From NCBI RefSeq assembly GCF_044377035.1, contig NZ_JBILJW010000018.1:7471-71470 (forward strand): 64,000 bases of DNA, written 5' to 3'. Below the pieces are notes generated by a model. It was not told where the DNA came from. It was given only the letters and a program-made list of their open reading frames with translations, and did no database searches. Shown here in pieces: positions 10,354 through 19,554 of the stretch. Source of the DNA: Silanimonas sp044377035 (GTDB lineage Bacteria; Pseudomonadota; Gammaproteobacteria; Xanthomonadales; Xanthomonadaceae). Position numbers and translations under genes: made by a program. Position 1 is the stretch's first letter, and each line of letters opens with the position of its first letter.

Positions 10354-10391
10354 GCGGGGATCACCGGATGGGGAGGACGCGCGACTACAGC

Positions 10392-10412
10392 CGGGCCGCT
10401 GTCAGCGGCCCG
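10392..10412. other. Hairpin between kynA and the AbgT gene
   Basis: CGGGCCGCTG and CAGCGGCCCG form a perfect inverted repeat around a single T. No T-run follows on the minus strand, so it is at best a weak terminator or an mRNA end protecting kynA. Confidence 0.4.
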
Positions 10413-10426
10413 TGAAAATCGTGTCG

Positions 10427-11293
10427 TCAGGCCGCCCCGAGCGCGGTCCGGACGTCGAACAGCTCCGGGAAGAAGGTGAGGTCCAAGGCTTGTTTCAGGA
10501 AGCCGGCCCCCGAGCTGCCGCCGGTACCGGCCTTGAAGCCGATGATGCGTTCGACCGTCTTCAGGTGCCGGAAGCGCCAGAGCTGGAAGTTCACCTCGAG
10601 GTCCACCAGCGATTCGCACAGGTGGTAGGCGTCCCAGTGGGTGGTGGTGTCGGCATAGATGCCGACCAGCACGGGCACGAGGTCGGGGCGACGGGCATGC
10701 GGCAGCCGAACATCGCGGGCCAGCAGGTCGGCCGGCACGGCGTGGCCGCGGCGGGCGAGGAAGCGCAGCACCTCGTCGTACAGGCTGGGCGCCTCGTAGA
10801 CCGCCGCCAGCGCCGCGTGGTCGCCCGGCTCGTGCGCGAACACCGCCAGCATCGCGGCGTTCTTGTTGCCGAGCAGGAACTCGATCATCCGGTACTGCAG
10901 CGACTGGAAGCCCGACGACGGCCCGAGGTGCGGGCGGATGCCGGCGTACTCGCTCGGCGTGAGGGTCTCCAGCACGCTCCACTGTTCGCTCAGCTGCTTC
11001 TGCACGTGCTTGACCCGGGCGATGCCCTTCAGCGCGCGGTCCAGGCGGTCGGCCCGCAGGTGGCCGATGGCCGCCTGAAGTTCGGCGATGACCAGCTTCA
11101 TCCACAGCTCGGAGGTCTGGTGCTGGACGATGAAGAGCAGCTCGTCGTGGTTGTCCGGCGCGCTGCGCGGCTGCTGGGCGGCCAGGAGAACGTCCAGCCG
11201 CAGGTAGCCCGAATAGCTGAGGCGATCCCGGAGGTCGGTGGTGATGCCGGCCTCGAGGGCGCGGGTCTCGGACGGGGCGGCGGGACTCGACAT
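10427..11293 (-). CDS. kynA: Tryptophan 2,3-dioxygenase
   Basis: The 288-residue haem enzyme opens the indole ring of tryptophan to N-formylkynurenine. Typical blocks are YSGYLRLDVLLAAQQPRS, HDELLFIVQHQTSELWMKL (containing the substrate-side His), GPSSGFQSLQYRMIEFLLGN and TVERIIGFKAGTGGSSG, which covers the active-site loop. Length fits bacterial TDO. No kynurenine formamidase or kynureninase lies beside it, so the rest of the pathway must be elsewhere. Confidence 0.95.
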   Translation of the reverse strand: MSSPAAPSETRALEAGITTDLRDRLSYSGYLRLDVLLAAQQPRSAPDNHDELLFIVQHQTSELWMKLVIAELQAAIGHLRADRLDRALKGIARVKHVQKQLSEQWSVLETLTPSEYAGIRPHLGPSSGFQSLQYRMIEFLLGNKNAAMLAVFAHEPGDHAALAAVYEAPSLYDEVLRFLARRGHAVPADLLARDVRLPHARRPDLVPVLVGIYADTTTHWDAYHLCESLVDLEVNFQLWRFRHLKTVERIIGFKAGTGGSSGAGFLKQALDLTFFPELFDVRTALGAA

Positions 11294-11466
11294 GGGACGC
11301 AGGCGCTTGGGAAGGCGCCGAGTCTAGGCCCTGTGAAGACACGGCGGGGGCCGCCGTCAGGAAATCGATGAACCGGATGTAAACAAAACGTCATGGGAAA
11401 TCGTACAATTCGTGACCCCCGGCACGTTCCGCCGCCCCCCTTTCCCTCTCTCTCCAGGACCCCACG

Positions 11467-14400
11467 ATGCGGCCCACCCGCCTTCGTCCCCTTGCCGCGC
11501 TCTGCGCCGCTGCCCTTGCCCTTTCCGGCACCGCCGGCGCCCAGGTCGTCATCAGCCAGGTCTACGGCGGTGGCGGCAACACCGGCGCCCCGCTGCGCAA
11601 CGACTTCATCGAGCTCTACAACGCCGGTCCGACGGCGGTGAACCTCTCGACCTATTCGGTCCAGTACGCCAGCAGCACCGGCACGGCCTGGAGCCGCACC
11701 AATCTCACCGGCACCCTTCAACCCGGCCAGTACTACCTGGTCCAGCAGGCCGCCGGCACGAACGCGGCCGCCGCGGCGCTGCCGACGCCGGACGCTACCG
11801 GCACGATCGCCATGTCCGGCACCGCCGGCAAGGTGGCCCTGGTGGGCACCCAAGTGACGCTGGCCGGCGCCTGCCCGGGCTCGGCCGACGGCGTGCTCGA
11901 TTTCGTCGGCTTCGGTAGCGCGAACTGCTCGGAAACGGCCCCGACCGCCGCGCTCTCGAACACCACCGCTGCGATCCGCAAGGCGGCCGGCTGCACCGAC
12001 ACCGGCAGCAACAGCGCCGACTTCGACCTCGCCGCCCCCGCGCCGCGCAACACCGCGGTCGCCGCCGCGCCCTGCAGCGGCCCGGCCATCCCGGTGCTGA
12101 CGATCGCCGATGCCGGTATCGAGGAGGGCGACGCCACGGGAAGCACGCTGCGCTTCACCGTCACGCTGAGCGCTCCGGCCCCGGCCGGCGGCGTGCGCTT
12201 CGACATCGCCACCGCGGACGGCAGCGCGCTGGCCGGCAGCGACTACACCGCCGCCTCGGCCACCGGCCTCGTGATCGCCGCGGGCGAACGCAGCGCCACG
12301 TTCGACGTCGCGCTCACCGGTGACACCACGCCCGAGCCGGACGAATCCTTCGTCGTCCGCATCACCAACGTCACCGGCGCCGACGTCGGCGACAGTGAAG
12401 CCACGGGCACGATCCGCAACGACGACATCGTCGTCGTGCCGATCCACGCCATCCAGGGCAGCGGCACCACCTCGCCGCTCGACGGCCAGGTCGTCGTGAC
12501 CGAAGGCGTCATCACCGCGCGCCGCAGCAACGGCTTCTTCGTGCAGACCGCCGACGGCGAGGACGACGGCAACCCGGAAACCTCGGAAGGCCTGTTCGTG
12601 TTCACCGGCAGCACGGTCCTCCCGGCCGTGGCCGTGGGCAACCGCGTGCGCGTGTCCGGCCGCGTGGTCGATTTCACCCCGAGCAGCAACCTCAACCAGC
12701 GCCCGCTCACCGAGATCACCGGTGGCGGTGGCGTGACCGTGCAGGTCAGCCTGCGTGCCGCCGGCGTCGCGCTGCCGACCCCGGTCGCCGTCGATCCCGC
12801 CCTTGCCGCGCCCACCAGCGCGCTCGAAGCGCTGGAACGCTACGAAGGCATGCGCGTCAGCACCGGCCCGCTGGTGACGGTGGCGGCCTCGGGCGCCTTC
12901 CTCAGCGAAGCCAATGCGACGGTCACCGGCACCGACGGCGTCTTCCATGCCGTGCTGCAGGGCGTGCCGCGCCCGTTCCGTGAACCGGGCATCGCCGTGA
13001 CCGACGTGCTTGCCGCGACGGCCCCGGCCGGCGTGCCGCGCTTCGACACCAACCCGGAGCGGATCCGCATCGACAGCGACGCCCAGCTCGGCGCCGCGCG
13101 CGTGGCCGCCGATGCCGGCACCGCGCTGCCCTCGCTCACCGGCGTGCTCGACTACGGCAGCGGCGTCTACACGCTGCTCCCCGATCCGAACCAACTGGTG
13201 GGCGACGCCACCGGCCTGCTGCCGGGCGGCCCGGCACCGAAGCCCGTCGCCGATGCACCGGCCGACGCGATCAGCGTGGCCAGCTTCAACCTGCTGCGCT
13301 TCTTCGACAACGTCAACGACCCGGCCATCGGCGAGCCGGTGCTGACGACGGCGGCCTTCGAGGCGCGCCTCGTCGACACCAGCGAGGCGATCTGCCGCTT
13401 CCTGAAGACCCCGGATGTGCTCGGCATCGTCGAAGTCGAGAACCTCGCGACGCTGCAGCGCCTCGCTGATGCGGTGAACAGCAATGTCTCCGGCGCCTGC
13501 GGCAGCAACCCGCAGTACGTCGCCCGCCTGCTCGAGGGCAACGACGTCGGCGGCATCGACGTCGGCGTGCTCGTCAGCGAGCGCGAAGTGCGTCCCGGCA
13601 CGCCGCGCGTGACCGTGCTCGACGTCGAACAAGTCGGCAAGGCCAGCCTCTTCACCAACCCGAGCGGCGCCACCGAGCTGCTGAACGACCGCCCGTCGCT
13701 GGCCGTGCGCGCGCGCATCGCCTCGGCGAACGGCAACAGCGCGCCGCTCACGGTGGTCGTCAACCACCTGCGTTCACTGAACGGCGTCAACGACACCGCG
13801 GCAGGCTCGGCCGGCTGGGCCACCAGCGGCCAGCGCGTCCGCGCCAAGCGCGCAGCGCAGGCCATCGAGTTGGCGCAGTGGATCGAAGCGCGCCAGCAGG
13901 CCGATGCGAACGAGCGGATGATCCTCGTCGGCGACTTCAACGCCTTCGAGTTCAGCGACGGCCTGGTCGATTCCATGGGCATCATCACCGGCCGCGAAGC
14001 TGGCGCTGGCACCGTGCTGGAATACGCCGACAGCCCGGTGTCGCGCCCGCTCACCACGCTGACGACGCTGATCGCGCAGGCCGACCGCTATTCCTTCAGC
14101 TTCGAGGGCAATGCGCAGTCGCTCGACCACGTCGTCGCCAACGACGCGGTGTTCGCCTCGGCGCTGGACGTGGTCACCGAGCACGCGGCGATCAACGCCG
14201 ACTTCTCGGAAACGCGCTTCGGCCAGTCGGCGGTCCGCACTTCCGACCATGACCCGGTGGTGGTGCGCCTCATCGAAGGCGCGTTCCGCTCGGCCGATCT
14301 CGGCGTCTCGATCGAGTCCTCCGACAGTTCGGCCACCGGCCGGCCGCTGCCGATCCGTGTGGTGCTCCGCAACAGCGGCCCCGACGAAGCGGTGAATGCG

Positions 14401-15093
14401 CGCGTGCGCCTGGCGTTCGACCGCGCGGTGGACGGCACGACCGTCCGCGCTTCGAGCGGCTGGACCTGCTCGGCCTTCACGGCCAGCGCGACCGGCGCCG
14501 AAGCCGAGTGCCGTGCCGACCGCTTCAGCAATGGCAGCACCGCGACGTTCGACGTCACCGTGCCGGCCACCGTCCTCGGCACGCCGGGAACGCTCGGCTT
14601 CCGGGCCAGCGCCGAGGCCGCCAGCGCCGACCCGGCCACGGCCAACAACAGCGCCGCCGTGGCAACGACCATCGCCAACCCCGCCGACCTCGCCATCGAG
14701 GTGCTGTCCTCGGGCCAGACGGCCGGCAAGTGGCCCGTGGCGGGCTTCGTCATCGCCTCGGCCAACCGCGGCCCGGCGACGGCCCAGGACGTCCGGCTCG
14801 AAGTCGTGTTCCGCGGCCCGGAGCGCCTGCTGAGCCGCGTGGTCACCGCCGGCTGGAACTGCACGCGCTCGCCGCTGCCCGGCAATGCGGAAGGCGTGGT
14901 GATCGGCTGCCGCCTGCTCTACTCGCCGCGCGTCTCGATCCTGCCGCCGGTGATCATCCAGGTGGTGCCGCGCGATCTCGCCGGCCCGGTGTCGGTGGGT
15001 CTTGAGGCCCGAATCGCCGCGACGACGCCGGACGTGGTGCAGGGCAACAACGCCGACCAGGCCACCGCCACCGTGGGCCGTCGCGGGCAGTAA
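11467..15093 (+). CDS. ExeM/NucH-family extracellular endonuclease, multidomain
   Basis: A secreted 1208-residue protein with signal peptide MRPTRLRPLAALCAAALALS. Domains in order: a lamin-tail domain (about 27-160, QVVISQVYGGGGN), a Calx-beta repeat (about 205-320, ending EATGTIRNDD), an OB-like domain (about 325-440), an endonuclease/exonuclease/phosphatase domain (about 595-930), and two DUF11/CARDB-like Ig repeats to the end. Nuclease signatures are SVASFNLLRFFDN, VVVNHLRS, GDFNAFEF and SDHDPV. Such enzymes degrade extracellular DNA for nutrients or biofilm remodelling. A TACAAT (11404-11409) about 60 bases upstream may be the -10 box. An ideal terminator follows the stop. Confidence 0.88.
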   Translation: MRPTRLRPLAALCAAALALSGTAGAQVVISQVYGGGGNTGAPLRNDFIELYNAGPTAVNLSTYSVQYASSTGTAWSRTNLTGTLQPGQYYLVQQAAGTNAAAAALPTPDATGTIAMSGTAGKVALVGTQVTLAGACPGSADGVLDFVGFGSANCSETAPTAALSNTTAAIRKAAGCTDTGSNSADFDLAAPAPRNTAVAAAPCSGPAIPVLTIADAGIEEGDATGSTLRFTVTLSAPAPAGGVRFDIATADGSALAGSDYTAASATGLVIAAGERSATFDVALTGDTTPEPDESFVVRITNVTGADVGDSEATGTIRNDDIVVVPIHAIQGSGTTSPLDGQVVVTEGVITARRSNGFFVQTADGEDDGNPETSEGLFVFTGSTVLPAVAVGNRVRVSGRVVDFTPSSNLNQRPLTEITGGGGVTVQVSLRAAGVALPTPVAVDPALAAPTSALEALERYEGMRVSTGPLVTVAASGAFLSEANATVTGTDGVFHAVLQGVPRPFREPGIAVTDVLAATAPAGVPRFDTNPERIRIDSDAQLGAARVAADAGTALPSLTGVLDYGSGVYTLLPDPNQLVGDATGLLPGGPAPKPVADAPADAISVASFNLLRFFDNVNDPAIGEPVLTTAAFEARLVDTSEAICRFLKTPDVLGIVEVENLATLQRLADAVNSNVSGACGSNPQYVARLLEGNDVGGIDVGVLVSEREVRPGTPRVTVLDVEQVGKASLFTNPSGATELLNDRPSLAVRARIASANGNSAPLTVVVNHLRSLNGVNDTAAGSAGWATSGQRVRAKRAAQAIELAQWIEARQQADANERMILVGDFNAFEFSDGLVDSMGIITGREAGAGTVLEYADSPVSRPLTTLTTLIAQADRYSFSFEGNAQSLDHVVANDAVFASALDVVTEHAAINADFSETRFGQSAVRTSDHDPVVVRLIEGAFRSADLGVSIESSDSSATGRPLPIRVVLRNSGPDEAVNARVRLAFDRAVDGTTVRASSGWTCSAFTASATGAEAECRADRFSNGSTATFDVTVPATVLGTPGTLGFRASAEAASADPATANNSAAVATTIANPADLAIEVLSSGQTAGKWPVAGFVIASANRGPATAQDVRLEVVFRGPERLLSRVVTAGWNCTRSPLPGNAEGVVIGCRLLYSPRVSILPPVIIQVVPRDLAGPVSVGLEARIAATTPDVVQGNNADQATATVGRRGQ

Positions 15094-15113
15094 GCCGACG
15101 CTCCCGGAGACCC

Positions 15114-15146
15114 GAAGACGCCGGCCTCGCGCCGGCGTCTTCTTTT
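15114..15146 (+). terminator. Rho-independent terminator after the nuclease gene
   Basis: A perfect 12-base stem GAAGACGCCGGC / GCCGGCGTCTTC with loop CTCGC is followed by TTTT. It starts 21 bases after the nuclease stop and isolates it from the dehydrogenase operon. Confidence 0.92.
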
Positions 15147-15243
15147 GCGACGCGGCACCTTGGGCGCCACCCACGCCCAAGGACCCTTGCCGCCTCGGGG
15201 CCGCCCCTGCTATCAAGCAGGTCCCTTCGACGGGAGCCCGCGG

Positions 15244-16320
15244 ATGCGCACGGCAGCGACGTTCGAGATCGATTACGTCCAGTTCCTCGGCGAGGACGGG
15301 CGCCTGCTCCGCGAGGACCTGCCCGAGTTCGCGCAGGACCCCAAGGCCCTCGTCGCGCTGTTCAAGCAGATGCTGCTGGTGCGCGCCTTCGACACCAAGG
15401 CGGTCGCGCTGCAGCGCACCGGCAAGCTCGGCACCTACGCCAGCTGCCTCGGCCATGAGGCCACGCACATCGGCATCGGCAGCGCCATGCAGCTCGACGA
15501 CGTGCTGGCGCCGAGCTACCGCGAGTACGGTGCGCAGTTCGTCCGCGGCGTGAAGCCGCGCGAAGTGCTGATGTACTGGGGCGGCGACGAGCGCGGCAAC
15601 CACTTCTCCGGCCCCGCGCACGACTACCCGTGGTGCGTGCCGATCGGCACCCAGTGCCTGCACGCGGCCGGCGCGGCGCTGGCCTTCAAGCTTCGCGACG
15701 AACCGCGCGTGGCCGTGGCCTGCGTCGGCGACGGTGGCAGCTCCAAGACCGACACCTACGCCGCCATCAACTCCGCGGGCGCCTACGGCCTGCCCTTCGT
15801 GCTGTGCATCATCAACAACCAGTGGGCGATCTCGGTGCCGCGAAAGGCGCAGACGGGCGCACGCACGCTGGCGCAGAAGGGATTGGCCGGCGGCCTCGAC
15901 TGCGTGCAGGTCGACGGCAACGACCTGATCGCCGTGCGCGCCGCGATGGACCACGCGCTGAAGCGCGCGCGGACGGGCCACGGCGGCAGCGTGATCGAGC
16001 TGGTCACCTATCGCCTCGCCGACCACACCACCGCCGACGACGCCCGCCGCTACCGCCCCGACGAGGAAGTGAAAGCGGCCTGGACCCGCGAACCGCTGGT
16101 GCGCCTGCGCACCTATCTCACGTCACTCGGGGTGTGGAGCGAGGCCGAAGAGCTGGCGTGGCGCGAGGTGTGCAACGCCCGCGTCGACGAGGAGGTAAAC
16201 GCCTACCTCGCCGTGCCGCCGCCGCCCGTCACCGACATGTTCGACCACCTCTACGAGACGCTGCCGCTCGACCTCGCCGCCCAGCGCGAGGACGCCATCG
16301 ACTGGGAGAACCGCCGATGA
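15244..16320 (+). CDS. 2-oxoacid dehydrogenase E1 alpha subunit
   Basis: This 358-residue thiamine-diphosphate enzyme subunit is of the alpha2beta2 pyruvate / branched-chain 2-oxoacid dehydrogenase type. The ThDP motif is GDGGSSKTDTYAAIN through INNQWAIS. The alpha-subunit PSYREYGAQFVRG stretch and the TYRLADHTTADDARRYR motif also fit. The start ATG 15244 gives the normal N-terminus. The frame is open upstream through non-similar sequence. It overlaps the E1 beta start by 4 bases. Substrate (pyruvate or branched-chain keto acid) cannot be decided from this. Confidence 0.88.
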   Translation: MRTAATFEIDYVQFLGEDGRLLREDLPEFAQDPKALVALFKQMLLVRAFDTKAVALQRTGKLGTYASCLGHEATHIGIGSAMQLDDVLAPSYREYGAQFVRGVKPREVLMYWGGDERGNHFSGPAHDYPWCVPIGTQCLHAAGAALAFKLRDEPRVAVACVGDGGSSKTDTYAAINSAGAYGLPFVLCIINNQWAISVPRKAQTGARTLAQKGLAGGLDCVQVDGNDLIAVRAAMDHALKRARTGHGGSVIELVTYRLADHTTADDARRYRPDEEVKAAWTREPLVRLRTYLTSLGVWSEAEELAWREVCNARVDEEVNAYLAVPPPPVTDMFDHLYETLPLDLAAQREDAIDWENRR

Positions 16321-17315
16321 GCGCTGAAACGACCACGCCTACGATCACCCTGATCGAAGCGATCACGCAGGCGCTGGCCTACGAGATGACGAACGACCCG
16401 AGCGTGCTCGTGCTCGGCGAGGATGTCGGCGTGAACGGCGGCGTGTTCCGCGCCACCGCCGGCCTGCAGATGCGCTTCGGCATGGACCGCGTGCTCGACA
16501 CGCCGCTCGACGAGACCACCATCGCCGGCCTCACCGTCGGCCTCGCCACGCAGGGCATGAAGCCGGTGGCCGAAGTGCAGTTCGACGGCTTCGTCTATCC
16601 GATGCTCGACCACCTGATCTGCCACGCGGCGCGCTTCCGCAACCGCACGCGCGGCCGGCTCACCTGCCCGATGGTGCTGCGCGTGCCCTGGGGTGGTGGC
16701 ATCCGCGCGCCCGAGCATCATTCGGAAGCGAACGAGGCGATGTTCACCAACGTGCCCGGCCTGCGCGTGGTGATGCCCTCCTCGCCGCAGCGCGCCTACG
16801 GCCTGCTGCTCGCCGCCATCCGCGACCCGGACCCGGTGATCTACATGGAGCCGAAGCGCATCTACCGCCAGTACAAGGAGGAGGTGCCCGACGACGGCGA
16901 GGCCCTGCCGCTAGACGTCTGCTTCGTGCTGCGCGACGGCACCGACGTGACCCTCGTCACTTGGGGCGCACAGGTGAAGGAGTGCCTCGAAGCCGCCGAA
17001 AAACTAGCGACAGAGGGCATCAGCGCCGAAGTCGTCGACGTCGCCACGCTCAAGCCGCTGGATTTCGACACCATCCACGAGTCGGTGAAAAAAACCGGCC
17101 GCTGCGTGATCGTCCACGAGGCCTGCCGCACCGCCGGCTTCGGCGCGGAGATCGCCGCGCGTCTCGCCGAGCACGCGATGTACGACCTCGTCGCGCCGGT
17201 CGAGCGCGTCACCGGTTACGACGTGCCGATCCCGCTGTTCCGCCTCGAGATGAAGTACCTGCCCTCGGTCGAGAAGATCGTGGCCGCCGCGAAGCGCACG
17301 CTCGCCGTCTCCTGA
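16317..17315 (+). CDS. 2-oxoacid dehydrogenase E1 beta subunit
   Basis: A 332-residue partner of the E1 alpha subunit. Family blocks are VLVLGEDVGVNGGVFRATAG, LDTPLDETTIAGLTVGLA (with the catalytic Glu) and EVQFDGFVYPMLDHL. HHSEANEAMF and the C-terminal transketolase-like VVDVATLKPLDFDTI follow. The ATG overlaps the E1 alpha stop (ATGA), giving equal translation of the two subunits. The E2 gene follows after 17 bases. A run of seven A residues (VKKTG) near 17087 is intact. Confidence 0.9.
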   Translation: MSAETTTPTITLIEAITQALAYEMTNDPSVLVLGEDVGVNGGVFRATAGLQMRFGMDRVLDTPLDETTIAGLTVGLATQGMKPVAEVQFDGFVYPMLDHLICHAARFRNRTRGRLTCPMVLRVPWGGGIRAPEHHSEANEAMFTNVPGLRVVMPSSPQRAYGLLLAAIRDPDPVIYMEPKRIYRQYKEEVPDDGEALPLDVCFVLRDGTDVTLVTWGAQVKECLEAAEKLATEGISAEVVDVATLKPLDFDTIHESVKKTGRCVIVHEACRTAGFGAEIAARLAEHAMYDLVAPVERVTGYDVPIPLFRLEMKYLPSVEKIVAAAKRTLAVS

Positions 17316-17332
17316 CCCAGGACGCCCCCCGC

Positions 17333-18796
17333 ATGAGCACCACGCAGCTGTTCCTGTTGCCCGACCTCGGCGAGGGCCTGCCCGATGCCGAGATCGTCGA
17401 GTGGCATGTCGCCGTCGGCCAGGTCGTCCGCCTCGATGATCCGCTGGTATCGATGGAGACGGCGAAGGCCGTCGTCGACGTGCCGGCGCCCTGCTCCGGC
17501 ACCCTGCTGCGCGTGGCCGGCAAGGCCGGCGATGTCATCACCACCGGCGCGTGGCTGGCCGAATTCGAACTCGATCCGAACCTGCCGCAGCGCGCTGCGG
17601 GCCATGACACCGGGCATGCGCATGGTGCGGGCCACACGCCGGCACCGGCCGCAGCAGCGAGCCCCGTCGCGGTCATGCCGCCGATGCCTTCGCTCTCCGC
17701 CTCGGACCTGTCGAACGACCTGCCAGAAGGCGTGACGCCCGCCTTCGGTGGCGGCTTCAAGAACGCGATACCGGCGCTAGCGGCGCCCACGCCGGCACCG
17801 CCCGCGCCAACCCAACGCGAAGACGCCGGCACCGTCGTCGGTGCCATGCAGGTGTCGAGCGAAGTCCGCCGCGAGGCAGCGGTCGCCGTTGGTGGCATCA
17901 AGGCCGTGCCGGCGGTGCGCGCGCTGGCGAAGAAGCTCGGCGTCGACCTCGCGCGCATCACGCCGACCGGCGCCGAAGGCGTGGTAACCCTCGCCGACGT
18001 GAAGCGCGCCGCCGAACGCGGCGAGGCCCGCTTGGGCAGCGCGCCCGCCGTCTCCACCGCGCAACCCATCGCGCTTTCCACGCCGCCTGCGGCCTTCGCG
18101 TCGTCGGCGAGCCCCGCGCGCACGGAAACGCGTCGGGATAGCGCCACGGACGCAGGCTTCGATACCGACGCGCCGATCCGCGGCGTTCGCCGCAACATGG
18201 TGCGCAGCATGGCCGCCGCGCATGCCGAAGTGGTGCCGACCACGCTGATGGACGATGCCGACCTGCACGCGTGGTCGCCGGGCGAGGACATCACCGTCCG
18301 CCTGATCCGCTCCCTGGTGGTCGCCAGCGCGGCCGAGCCGGCGATGAACGCCTGGCTCAACGCCAAGGAGGGCACGCTGCGCCGCCACGCGCGCGTCGAC
18401 GTCGGCATCGCCATCGACCACGCCGACGGCCTGTTCGTGGCCAACCTGCGCGGCGCCGACCGGATGGACGCCAGCGCGATGCGCGCCGGCATCTCGCGCC
18501 TGCGCGATGGCCTCAAGGACCGCTCGCTGCCGGCCGAAGAGCTTTCCGGCTACACCATCATGCTGAGCAACTTCGGCAAGTTCGCCGGCAAGTACGCCAC
18601 GCCGGTCGTCGTGCCTCCCTGCGTGTGCATCGTCGCGGCGGGCCGGCTGTATCACGGCGTGGTGCCGGTACTCGGCGGCATCGAGACGCACCGCCTGATG
18701 CCGCTCTCGCTCACCTTCGACCACCGCGCCGCCACGGGCGGCGAGGCGGCGCGATTCCTCAAAGCGATGATCGACGACCTGCAGAGGGCGCGGTGA
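17333..18796 (+). CDS. Dihydrolipoamide acyltransferase (E2) with one lipoyl domain
   Basis: A 487-residue core enzyme. The N-terminal lipoyl domain has the lipoyl-lysine motif SMETAKAVVDV (about residue 43). An Ala/Pro/His-rich linker follows (about 85-175). The E1/E3-binding domain is VPAVRALAKKLGVDLARI with TGAEGVVTLADV. The catalytic domain runs from GVRRNMVRSM to the end. The catalytic motif, usually DHRxxDG, reads DHRAATGGEAARF, keeping the His but not the Asp. No E3 gene is adjacent, so lipoamide dehydrogenase is supplied from elsewhere. Confidence 0.88.
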   Translation: MSTTQLFLLPDLGEGLPDAEIVEWHVAVGQVVRLDDPLVSMETAKAVVDVPAPCSGTLLRVAGKAGDVITTGAWLAEFELDPNLPQRAAGHDTGHAHGAGHTPAPAAAASPVAVMPPMPSLSASDLSNDLPEGVTPAFGGGFKNAIPALAAPTPAPPAPTQREDAGTVVGAMQVSSEVRREAAVAVGGIKAVPAVRALAKKLGVDLARITPTGAEGVVTLADVKRAAERGEARLGSAPAVSTAQPIALSTPPAAFASSASPARTETRRDSATDAGFDTDAPIRGVRRNMVRSMAAAHAEVVPTTLMDDADLHAWSPGEDITVRLIRSLVVASAAEPAMNAWLNAKEGTLRRHARVDVGIAIDHADGLFVANLRGADRMDASAMRAGISRLRDGLKDRSLPAEELSGYTIMLSNFGKFAGKYATPVVVPPCVCIVAAGRLYHGVVPVLGGIETHRLMPLSLTFDHRAATGGEAARFLKAMIDDLQRAR

Positions 18797-18817
18797 GGCG
18801 CCCGCCGCAGTAAGCGT

Positions 18818-19171
18818 TTACCCGACCGCCGCAGCCAGTCGCCCGAACGGCAGCGCCGAACGACGCTGCTCCACCGCGCGCTTGCGCTGCTTGATCAGGC
18901 GCTTTAGCAGTTTGTGCAGCGCGCCGTCGATGGCAGGGCCGAAGCCCTCGCTGCGCGCCTTCACCACGACGAGGCGGCCATCGTGCAGCTTGGCCTGCAC
19001 CTGGCACTGGCGGTCGATGCCGCCCTTCGGCCCGTTGAGGTCGACCAGCGAGACGACGAGGTCCGAGATCAGGTGGGCGATGCGGCTGAGATGCCGTTCC
19101 GCGCGGCGCTGCAGGGCGTCGAGCGTGTCGGTGCCGTGGATGTCGCGATGGCTGAGCAGGGCGATGTGCAT
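18818..19171 (-). CDS. HPF/RaiA-type ribosome hibernation factor
   Basis: A 117-residue protein of the sigma-54 modulation / HPF fold: MHIALLSHRDIHG forms the first strand and helix, ISDLVVSLVDLNGPKGGID the central strands, and CQVQAKLHDGRLVVVKA the third strand. It ends with a basic helix (LLKRLIKQRKRAVEQRR). Short HPF-like proteins bind 30S or 70S ribosomes at rest or stress. It stands alone, convergent with the E2 gene, 21 bases apart. Confidence 0.75.
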   Translation of the reverse strand: MHIALLSHRDIHGTDTLDALQRRAERHLSRIAHLISDLVVSLVDLNGPKGGIDRQCQVQAKLHDGRLVVVKARSEGFGPAIDGALHKLLKRLIKQRKRAVEQRRSALPFGRLAAAVG

Positions 19172-19273
19172 CGTTCGTTCCTCCGCGGTTGGGCAACGAC
19201 AGAGTGCCGCGGCGGGCGGGAGGTTCCCGCGTCGCGCGCGGCGTTCAGCGAACCTTGACGACGCTGAAGGGGC

Positions 19274-19462
19274 TCAGCCCTTCACGGGGCACGTGTTCAG
19301 GCCAAGCAACGGATAGATCGGGCAGAAGCCGATGGCGGACGTCGCCAGCGGCACCACGCCGACCCACGCCCAGACCGGTCCGCCGAAGGCGGCCCAGCCC
19401 ACCAGTCCCAGGCCTGCGGCGGCGCGCAGGATCCGATCGATGCCACCGACATTCGCTTTCAT
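19274..19462 (-). CDS. DUF2892 (YgaP-type) small membrane protein
   Basis: This 62-residue protein has two hydrophobic segments separated by a short Gly/Trp turn (LVGWAAFGGPVWAWVGVVPL). It begins with NVGGIDRILRAAAG and ends with GFCPIYPLLGLNTCP, the DUF2892 pattern seen in the membrane part of YgaP rhodaneses. The two Cys (GFCP, NTCP) are conserved in the family. Two palindromic sites lie 60-95 bases upstream and a Crp/Fnr gene is the next gene upstream on the same strand, which suggests control by that regulator. Confidence 0.85.
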   Translation of the reverse strand: MKANVGGIDRILRAAAGLGLVGWAAFGGPVWAWVGVVPLATSAIGFCPIYPLLGLNTCPVKG

Positions 19463-19520
19463 GACGCAGACTCCTCGCTTGGGGTGTGCGGCCAGTGTCG
19501 GCGCGCCCGTACAGCCTGTC

Positions 19521-19536
19521 GGTGACCGGAGTCACC
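19521..19536. promoter_or_regulatory. Perfect palindrome GGTGAC-N4-GTCACC
   Basis: GGTGACCGGAGTCACC is a perfect inverted repeat with the 4-base spacer typical of Fnr/Dnr boxes. It lies in the gap between the Crp/Fnr gene and the DUF2892 gene, centred about 67 bases upstream of the DUF2892 ATG. Role inferred from position only. Confidence 0.45.
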
Positions 19537-19540
19537 GGCG

Positions 19541-19554
19541 ATGACCTCGATCAA
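19541..19554 (-). promoter_or_regulatory. Fnr/Dnr-like box upstream of DUF2892
   Basis: On the minus strand TTGATCGAGGTCAT matches the first Fnr half-site TTGAT exactly and four of five bases of the Dnr-type GTCAA second half-site. It is centred about 86 bases before the DUF2892 ATG, just upstream of a second palindrome. Confidence 0.5.

Noticed and set aside
11098..13767. 889-residue open frame on the minus strand opposite the nuclease gene
   Set aside because: It is Arg/Gly/Ala/Asp-rich with no domain, and mirrors the codon bias of the real gene on the plus strand. It also runs through the kynA start.
13774..16026. 750-residue minus-strand open frame across the nuclease end and E1 alpha
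   Set aside because: It crosses a strong terminator and two real genes and shows only composition-driven residues.
17086..17093. A7 run in the E1 beta gene as a frameshift site
   Set aside because: Seven A residues in VKKTG are shorter than usual slippage runs, the frame is intact and no useful alternative product is apparent.
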